Shown: positions 1-3,689 of the stretch, one piece after another
Position numbering within the stretch: the first letter of the stretch is position 1
Layout: every line of letters begins with the position of its first letter
NCBI GenBank assembly: GCA_002869425.1
Contig: PKSZ01000351.1
Coordinates: 1-5,711 of the forward strand
Length of the DNA stretch: 5,711 bases
Direction of reading: 5' to 3'
Origin: Marinilabiliales bacterium
GTDB taxonomy: Bacteria; Bacteroidota; Bacteroidia; Bacteroidales; BM523
The notes under the pieces: model-generated
What the model was told of the DNA's origin: nothing
Databases searched by the model: none
The model's input: only the letters and a program-made list of their open reading frames with translations
Translations under genes and position numbers: made by a program

Positions 1-156
1 GCCAGGCATACTTTTGCAACAAACGGGATTTCGCTTGGTATTCCTATAGAGGTGCTTTCAAAGTTGCTAGGACATACCGACTTGAGAACAACCCAGATTT
101 ATGCTAGTATTGAACGAGAGCTTAAAGAAAAGGAAATGAGGAAGTGGGATAAATGA
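1..156 (+). CDS. Tyrosine recombinase/integrase, C-terminal fragment (5' end outside window)
   Basis: The first 51 codons visible read as the end of a phage-type tyrosine recombinase, the enzyme that integrates and excises mobile elements by site-specific strand exchange through a phosphotyrosine intermediate. Visible active-site pieces are ARHTFAT (R2 is the Arg of the HxxR box), LLGH at residues 22-25 (the box His) and TTQIYA, with Y34 as the nucleophile. A short basic and acidic tail, ending KWDK, follows and stops with TGA. Spacing between these motifs is normal for the family, so the catalytic end is intact. The core-binding domain and first catalytic Arg lie outside the window. The gene points toward the defence cargo and ends 6 bp before the stop of the convergent chaperone gene, with no room for its own terminator. 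Confidence 0.93.
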   Translation, partial: ARHTFATNGISLGIPIEVLSKLLGHTDLRTTQIYASIERELKEKEMRKWDK

Positions 157-162
157 ATTATA

Positions 163-570
163 TTATTCTTCAATTAACTGTATGTTTTCTTCTAATACCT
201 GTTTTAAACCAGTTAAATTCATTGTGGGTAGTATTATTGTATCAGTTCCTGATAAGGCTGTTAAAGAAGATATATATGCTCTTAGATACGGGAATAATAT
301 AGCAGGTGCATTAGTTAGAAAATAATCCCATATTTTTTGTATATCACCTTTATAAGTAAATAGTGCAACTGATTCAATATTTATGAAATGATTTTCATCC
401 TTATCAGACACAATAATATCTAGTGAGAGTTGAAATTGCTTTTTATTCTTATGAATAATACCACTAGGATTTATTTTTGTTTCATAGTGTTTGTCTGATT
501 TTCCATTTATTATGAATACAGATTTTCTAATAACATAATCTTCAAATTGAAATCCTGATTTTTCGCTCAT
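163..570 (-). CDS. SecB-like chaperone of a toxin-antitoxin-chaperone (TAC) operon
   Basis: This 135-aa protein has the SecB fold signature. The most diagnostic stretch is residues 87-108, beginning NAPAILFPYLRAYISSL, which matches the SecB 'NAPxILFPYxRxxIxxL' helix. It is followed by ILPTMNLTGL (113-122), the counterpart of SecB's 'LxPVNFxxLY' segment, and preceded by the strand-rich 45-76 region ending ALFTYKGD. Housekeeping SecB is a cytosolic tetramer that holds unfolded exported proteins. SecB-like proteins encoded next to toxin-antitoxin pairs instead hold the antitoxin and protect it from proteolysis. The ATG lies 1 nt after the antitoxin stop (TAATATG), so translation is probably coupled. 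No Shine-Dalgarno site is visible. Context rather than sequence assigns it to the TAC class, because Bacteroidota usually lack a conventional proteobacterial SecB. Confidence 0.87.
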   Translation of the reverse strand: MSEKSGFQFEDYVIRKSVFIINGKSDKHYETKINPSGIIHKNKKQFQLSLDIIVSDKDENHFINIESVALFTYKGDIQKIWDYFLTNAPAILFPYLRAYISSLTALSGTDTIILPTMNLTGLKQVLEENIQLIEE

Positions 571-571
571 A

Positions 572-865
572 TTATGAAAAGATTGGAGTATAAAAAGAAT
601 GAGCCACTTTACTGTGGCTCATTTTTGGTTGTTTTACTGAAATACTTTGTCGTTTTGAAAATTCATTATCATACCAAGTATGTTTAGAATTAACAATTTC
701 TTTGAAGAAGCCTTTCAAATCAAAAACAAAATTACTCATCAATTCTGATATTTTTGGCTCCTCTGGAATAACTATGCCAAGCTCTTCGCTTCTTGCCTGA
801 ACCTCTTCTTGAGACATGTTATCCAACTCTTCCAATGCTTTTCGCAACAAATCATGACTTTTCAT
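572..865 (-). CDS. Small antitoxin of the TAC operon (putative, chaperone-dependent)
   Basis: This 97-aa protein sits between the ART-like toxin and the SecB-like chaperone, which is the antitoxin position in known TAC operons. I do not recognise the family from sequence alone. Residues 1-30 are an acidic amphipathic helix region containing LEELDNMSQEEVQ, a type of motif common in small toxin-neutralising proteins. Residues 45-58 are hydrophobic (FVFDLKGFFKEIV). The rest is polar and probably disordered, with an aromatic patch HTWYDNEF at 62-69 that could be the chaperone-addiction segment (inference). Start is ATG with AT-rich upstream sequence and no clear ribosome site. The gap from the toxin stop is 28 bp. 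Oddly, codons 80-91 form a perfect GC-containing hairpin followed by a T-run, so the C-terminus is encoded by a terminator-like element. The tail may be a recent or degenerate extension. Confidence 0.72.
   Translation of the reverse strand: MKSHDLLRKALEELDNMSQEEVQARSEELGIVIPEEPKISELMSNFVFDLKGFFKEIVNSKHTWYDNEFSKRQSISVKQPKMSHSKVAHSFYTPIFS
592..626. terminator. Terminator-like hairpin inside the antitoxin 3' end, possibly bidirectional
   Basis: The arms AATGAGCCAC (598-607) and GTGGCTCATT (614-623) are perfect 10-bp complements around a 6-nt loop. On the minus strand the stem is followed by CTTTTTATA, as in an intrinsic terminator. On the plus strand it is followed by TTTGGTTGTTTT, with extra pairing to 595-597. 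On the minus strand it lies before the chaperone start and could attenuate chaperone transcription. On the plus strand it could stop readthrough from the integrase before it becomes antisense to toxin and antitoxin. Confidence 0.6.
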
Positions 866-893
866 GGTTCAAATATATATATAATTATTATTT

Positions 894-1445
894 TTATAAA
901 ATAGTGTCAAAAATTCTCTGATCTGCGATTCTAGTTTTACATCTAACGCAATAAATTGTTTTTATGTTGTTTGTAATATACAACTTTTCAACGTATTTGT
1001 CAAGAAAATATGCCATTTTATGGTGAGAATAGTCCCCGTGACACTTAGAAACCTTCATTTCTTGTAGTACTGGAAAAAAATCCATCAGAATATCAATGAT
1101 TGTTCCTAATAGTTGTCGCTTTTTTGTTTCCTTTTTCTTCTCACAATAACTAATCCATAATTCTTTCAGATCCTCAATAGTCAACGAGTCAGTTAAATCT
1201 AATATTGGTTCTTTTAAAATAACGTTAGCTCTACAAATCAAAACTTTGTCAATTGGCTTTTTCTCTTTTTTCGACTTCCTAATTTTCTCGGCTGCCCAAT
1301 ACTCTGCATTTCCAATGTTATCCCAGAAATACATTCCCTTTCCTAAATAATAAGTATCTGGTGATATTGCTAACTCACCATTATTAACGAATTTGTTAGC
1401 TTTGTCTTCTGTATTACTGTGATATCCAATAATATTCGGTTCCAA
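894..1445 (-). CDS. ADP-ribosyltransferase-like toxin of the TAC operon (CmdT-like)
   Basis: This 183-aa protein shows the front half of a PARP/DUF3990-type ADP-ribosyltransferase fold. GYHS at residues 7-10 resembles the NAD-binding 'YHG/ST' strand (H9). LGKGMYFWDN at 34-43 followed by AEYWA (47-51) matches the 'GxGxYFxx...A..WA' segment, with Y39 the likely second catalytic-triad residue. The third residue, usually Glu or another polar residue in the C-terminal half, cannot be assigned by eye. The middle (residues 80-125) is lysine-rich. It is first in an operon with a small antitoxin and a SecB-like chaperone. In the known CmdTAC system the same order encodes an ART that modifies mRNA. Target identity here is inference. 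The start is TTG (1443-1445). No in-frame ATG exists between it and the upstream stop at 1485-1487, and AAAAGGA lies about 6 nt upstream, which supports the TTG and suggests low toxin translation. Confidence 0.75.
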   Translation of the reverse strand: MEPNIIGYHSNTEDKANKFVNNGELAISPDTYYLGKGMYFWDNIGNAEYWAAEKIRKSKKEKKPIDKVLICRANVILKEPILDLTDSLTIEDLKELWISYCEKKKETKKRQLLGTIIDILMDFFPVLQEMKVSKCHGDYSHHKMAYFLDKYVEKLYITNNIKTIYCVRCKTRIADQRIFDTIL

Positions 1446-1471
1446 ATCAATCCTTTTCAGATTATCGCTTG

Positions 1472-1502
1472 CAATATTATATTTTTAGTTTTAAAAAAAC
1501 AA
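1472..1502 (-). promoter_or_regulatory. Candidate Bacteroidota-type promoter for the TAC operon
   Basis: On the minus strand TTG (1502-1500) is followed after 20 nt by TAATATTG (1479-1472). This is one mismatch from the Bacteroidota -7 consensus TAnnTTTG, with a spacing near that expected. A start site near 1465 would leave a leader of about 20 nt before the toxin TTG codon. The match is modest in a very AT-rich stretch. Confidence 0.35.
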
Positions 1503-1638
1503 GAATGCATACTGATAGTGTAACTATATATTATGTTCTCGGTATAAAAAAAAGATATAGTCATCATCGAAAATAGAAGCAAACAATAACAATTTAAGAT
1601 GCAGTCACTATTAAAAATAGATACTACGTTATATAAAA

Positions 1639-2484
1639 TCAATCATTTTGATAAGCAAGCAAACCAGGTGAAAGCTTATGAAAAACTTTCAATTCTCTAA
1701 TAATATTCATTATGGTCTTTTTTTCATATTTCACATAATAGTAATATAAAATCAATTCATCTTGTGATAGTGTAGATGTGAGAATTGATATGTAGTAATC
1801 CTTCCCAAATATTTCATTATACTGATCATTTGCGTCTATGAAATAGACAATTTCTGTTATTAATTCATGTTGATGATTGTAATTGTGTCCATTTTTTTCA
1901 TTAAATCTGAAATAGGATGTCCTCTTGTCTATCTCATTCCCATCATGGTTTCTAAAAATCGTGTAGAAATCTTTTTTATATAATTTCATTGCGCTTTTTC
2001 CGGATCTCCTTTCTTCTTCTTCTTCATAAGTGATTTTGTCGGTAATAGTATTAAGTATTTGCAGTAAACTAAAATAAGCATTATCAAACTGCTGTAATCG
2101 CTGTGTTTTCTGCTGTTCAAGAATTAGCTTATTTGATAATTCTGCTTCCTTTTTTTGATTATTTAATGCTTCTACCTCATTTTCTAATATGCCTTGTGTT
2201 GTTTTGAGCTCTTTTCTTTGTTCATGCAATGCAAGGTAAAAAAGTGCCACACCTGCAAATGCCCATAACGAACCGATGACACCACCGAACAAATCCCCAA
2301 ACTGCCCCCATACTGATGTATCAATTGGTTGGAAAAAGTTTAGTTGCCTTTGATACAAAAACATACCAAGAAACAGTACAATAAATCCAACACCTAACGA
2401 AATTGTAATAATTGCGAATTTTTCAAGGTATCTGGCTTGTCTTTCCTTGTCAATATTAATCGAATACCATTTACGAATAGTCAT
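1639..2484 (-). CDS. AbiC-like putative phage abortive-infection membrane protein
   Basis: This 281-aa protein has the layout of the putative AbiC-like abortive-infection family (putAbiC). Two N-terminal membrane helices lie at about residues 23-44 and 64-86. The second is introduced by the family-typical WGQFGDLFGG and followed immediately by LHEQRKEL. A polar coiled coil (about 88-132), rich in Glu, Lys and Gln, leads into FDNAYFSLLQILNTI (133-147), which matches the family's 'FxNxFFxLLxxHN' region. A C-terminal soluble domain contains YYISILTSTLSQDELILYYYYV, similar to the 'LSNxExxLLFYN' segment of relatives. The protein should sit in the inner membrane with a cytosolic C-terminal domain. 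AbiC of Lactococcus limits phage multiplication; the mechanism is not established. Start is ATG with no strong ribosome site. It lies 193 bp upstream of the toxin gene on the same strand with no obvious terminator between, so partial co-transcription is possible. Confidence 0.78.
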   Translation of the reverse strand: MTIRKWYSINIDKERQARYLEKFAIITISLGVGFIVLFLGMFLYQRQLNFFQPIDTSVWGQFGDLFGGVIGSLWAFAGVALFYLALHEQRKELKTTQGILENEVEALNNQKKEAELSNKLILEQQKTQRLQQFDNAYFSLLQILNTITDKITYEEEEERRSGKSAMKLYKKDFYTIFRNHDGNEIDKRTSYFRFNEKNGHNYNHQHELITEIVYFIDANDQYNEIFGKDYYISILTSTLSQDELILYYYYVKYEKKTIMNIIRELKVFHKLSPGLLAYQND

Positions 2485-2538
2485 AATTGTTCAGCTATAT
2501 ATTAGTTAATACCCAAAATCAAAAAATATAACCCATTT

Positions 2539-2557
2539 TTCTGAAATTTTTTCAGAA
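2539..2557. repeat. 8-bp perfect inverted repeat upstream of the AbiC-like gene
   Basis: TTCTGAAA (2539-2546) and TTTCAGAA (2550-2557) are perfect complements with a 3-nt T loop. The repeat lies about 55 bp upstream of the AbiC-like start codon, where an operator or transcript-end hairpin could act. It is AT-rich and could be chance in this composition. Confidence 0.35.
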
Positions 2558-2570
2558 GTTTGTTTTTCTA

Positions 2571-2790
2571 CCTACTTCCCTACTTCCTTACTTCATTTGC
2601 TTGTATGTGCCATATAATTAGGCAAATAAAACGAAGTAAGATAAATAATACTGCTAAAATGTTCTTACTTTATCTTACTTTGTTATGAAGTAGGAAGTAA
2701 GAACAAAGTAAGAATGAAGTAAGATAGTAAATATCAACATATACATTTATATTATTGTGGTTTGTGTAGATGAAGTAAGGAAGTAAGATA
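2571..2790. repeat. Iteron-like array: about 12 copies of GAAGTAAGA in both orientations
   Basis: The unit GAAGTARG(A/G) occurs in forward orientation at 2633, 2687, 2694, 2705 (first base A), 2716, 2772 and 2780. It occurs in reverse orientation at 2571, 2579, 2586, 2663 and 2673 (the last two match the AAAGTAAGA variant). Three copies extend to a perfect 11-mer GAAGTAAGATA (2633, 2716, 2780), and two of those to 13 bp ending AAA. Neighbouring copies are often 7-8 or 10-11 bp apart, the latter about one helical turn. This is the arrangement of protein-binding iterons at replication origins, partition sites or multi-site operators. The adjacent primase-helicase module makes an origin plausible, but no initiator is identified here and the function is inference. 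Confidence 0.7.
2661..2726. repeat. Nested, mutually exclusive inverted repeats in the iteron array
   Basis: Perfect arm pairs are 2661-2670 with 2695-2704 (10 bp), 2673-2684 with 2702-2713 (12 bp, TCTTACTTTGTT and AACAAAGTAAGA) and 2671-2680 with 2717-2726 (10 bp). The first two pairs share bases 2702-2704 and the last two share 2673-2680, so the arms compete. Alternative cruciform or hairpin states are possible, as is dyad binding of a dimeric protein. Confidence 0.55.
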
Positions 2791-2816
2791 AAAAAACCAG
2801 TTTCACTGAAACGGTT
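2790..2816 (-). terminator. Second rho-independent terminator of the primase/zinc-ribbon operon
   Basis: On the minus strand AACCGTTTCA (2816-2807) pairs with TGAAAC, an unpaired T, then GGTT (2805-2795) around a single-base centre. The stem is followed by a run of five T. The stem has 10 bp with one bulge. It lies just downstream of a stronger terminator, as a tandem backup. Confidence 0.6.
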
Positions 2817-2824
2817 AGGAACAT

Positions 2825-2856
2825 AAAAAAAGGAGGGAAGTACTAGACTCCCCTCC
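2825..2856 (-). terminator. Strong rho-independent terminator of the primase/zinc-ribbon operon
   Basis: On the minus strand GGAGGG (2856-2851) pairs with CCCTCC (2837-2832). Further inner pairs give a stem of about 10 bp (one G-U) and a 5-nt loop, followed by seven T (2831-2825). The GC-rich stem stands out in AT-rich surroundings. It lies 40 bp past the stop of the zinc-ribbon gene and is oriented to end that operon before the iteron array. Confidence 0.82.
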
Positions 2857-2869
2857 GGCATGAAAGCAA

Positions 2870-2886
2870 ATTCCCCAATGGGGAAT
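2870..2886. repeat. Compact palindromic hairpin after the zinc-ribbon gene
   Basis: ATTCCCC AAT GGGGAAT is a perfect 7-bp stem with a 3-nt loop, 9 bp past the TAG of the zinc-ribbon gene and just before the terminator. No T-run follows directly. It may protect the transcript 3' end or bind a protein. Confidence 0.5.
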
Positions 2887-2895
2887 CCCAGAAAA

Positions 2896-3312
2896 CTAAT
2901 CTTCAAATTCTATTTTGACCAATCCACTATGATACATCAATTTGAATTGGTTGTATTCCTTATTTAATTTGCTCTCCTCCCATTCTAGTTCATCAAAGAA
3001 TCCATTACGTTGCAATGCTTCAACATATTCTTTGAAGTATATAGGGTTGAAATTTCCAACAATATTTTTTCTTACAAAGCAAAATGTCTCTATTGTATTG
3101 ATTATATCTTTAGTTGCCTGGAATTCTGAAAATTTGAAAGAGTATAATGGCTCCTTAATTCTTTCTTGTTTCGATTCGCCTAAAAGTTCATTTTCTAGTC
3201 TTTTCTTGTTTAGTGTGTGAGCTTTCTGTTTGCATGAGTCGGAACAGTATAATTTGTTTTTTCTGGGCTGATCGAACTCTTTTCCGCATACTGTACAATT
3301 CTTGTTTAGCAT
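2896..3312 (-). CDS. Zinc-ribbon protein of the replication module, function unknown
   Basis: This 138-aa protein opens with a zinc-binding module: C6-x2-C9 in CTVCGKEF, then C23-x3-C27 in YCSDSCKQKAH. This is a treble-clef or zinc-ribbon pattern seen in many small nucleic-acid-binding proteins of mobile elements. A charged linker (28-55) follows. The C-terminal domain (about 56-138) is rich in aromatic residues (YSFKFSEFQ, NPIYFKEYVEAL, FFDELEWEE) and not recognised. The start is ATG with no ribosome site. It is the last gene of the minus-strand run after the primase and coiled-coil genes, separated from the latter by 154 bp and ending before tandem terminators. A DNA-binding role at the neighbouring iteron array is possible but unproven; the zinc ligands are the only firm clue. 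Confidence 0.7.
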   Translation of the reverse strand: MLNKNCTVCGKEFDQPRKNKLYCSDSCKQKAHTLNKKRLENELLGESKQERIKEPLYSFKFSEFQATKDIINTIETFCFVRKNIVGNFNPIYFKEYVEALQRNGFFDELEWEESKLNKEYNQFKLMYHSGLVKIEFED

Positions 3313-3400
3313 AATTATAAGGTTTAAGGGGTTAGCTATTTACTGCATTTTGACTGAATTTATATACTGGTTGTAACTGTTATAGACCGTTTATTTAATC

Positions 3401-3418
3401 AGTAAACCTTAGTTTACT
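3401..3418. promoter_or_regulatory. Palindromic candidate operator upstream of the zinc-ribbon gene
   Basis: AGTAAAC and GTTTACT form a perfect 7-bp inverted repeat around CTTA. It is about 90 bp upstream of the zinc-ribbon start, in the only sizeable gap of this operon (3313-3466). It is too short of a T-run to be a good terminator. A dimeric repressor site is one reading. I find no convincing TAnnTTTG promoter element beside it. Confidence 0.35.
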
Positions 3419-3466
3419 TACTATTTTATTACCAATTTGTATCTGTTCGTTAAAATGTTTCACCAG

Positions 3467-3688
3467 CTAATTGTTTTGAATTTTCAGATCAATGTCTTTA
3501 AATGAAAGCTGATCATAGATAGAAAGCGTTTTATCAATAACAGACTCAACCATGAATTCTAACTCCTGAGCTGTGAAGCAAAATTCAATTTTTGAATTGG
3601 TCTTTAGTTCTAGGTTTTTTTGAAGCTCTTTGTTTTTCTTCTTAGCGGCTGTCAATTCCTTTTTTAGTTTTCTTATTTCCTGATCCAT
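3467..3688 (-). CDS. Small coiled-coil protein, function unknown
   Basis: This 73-aa protein has residues 3-30 almost entirely Lys, Glu, Leu and Gln (for example KKELTAAKKKNKELQKNLEL), a probable coiled coil. It is followed by FTAQELEFMVESVIDKTLSIYDQL (39-62), a second amphipathic helix region. It resembles, only generally, the N-terminal part of Bacteroidota excisionase-type helix-turn-helix proteins, but no DNA-binding helix follows, so that label is not given. Its ATG is 1 nt after the primase stop (TAATATG), implying translational coupling and a role beside the primase-helicase. It ends with TAG. That it is expressed is supported mainly by this coupling and by its protein-like composition. 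Confidence 0.6.
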   Translation of the reverse strand: MDQEIRKLKKELTAAKKKNKELQKNLELKTNSKIEFCFTAQELEFMVESVIDKTLSIYDQLSFKDIDLKIQNN

Positions 3689-3689
3689 A

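Noticed and set aside
1608..1620. CTATT-AAA-AATAG hairpin as terminator of the AbiC-like gene
   Set aside because: It has only a 5-bp AT-rich stem with no T-run in a suitable position; this is expected by chance in this composition.
1457..1642. 61-aa minus-strand frame between the AbiC-like and toxin genes
   Set aside because: It needs a TTG start, has a Cys/Phe/Ile-rich composition expected from translated AT-rich spacer, has no ribosome site, and covers the candidate TAC promoter.
2500..2535. Promoter for the AbiC-like gene (TATTTTTTG on the minus strand)
   Set aside because: The -7-like element has one extra base and no TTTG or TTG element lies at the right distance upstream.
2571..2790. 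CRISPR array
   Set aside because: Units are only about 9 bp, spacing is irregular, both orientations occur, and no cas genes are present.
2670..2906. 78-aa minus-strand frame across the iteron array
   Set aside because: It runs through both terminators and the GAAGTAAGA repeats and overlaps the zinc-ribbon gene end; it is an artefact of the repeats.
2942..3220. 92-aa plus-strand frame
   Set aside because: It is antisense to the zinc-ribbon gene and Ser/Leu-rich, with no family resemblance.
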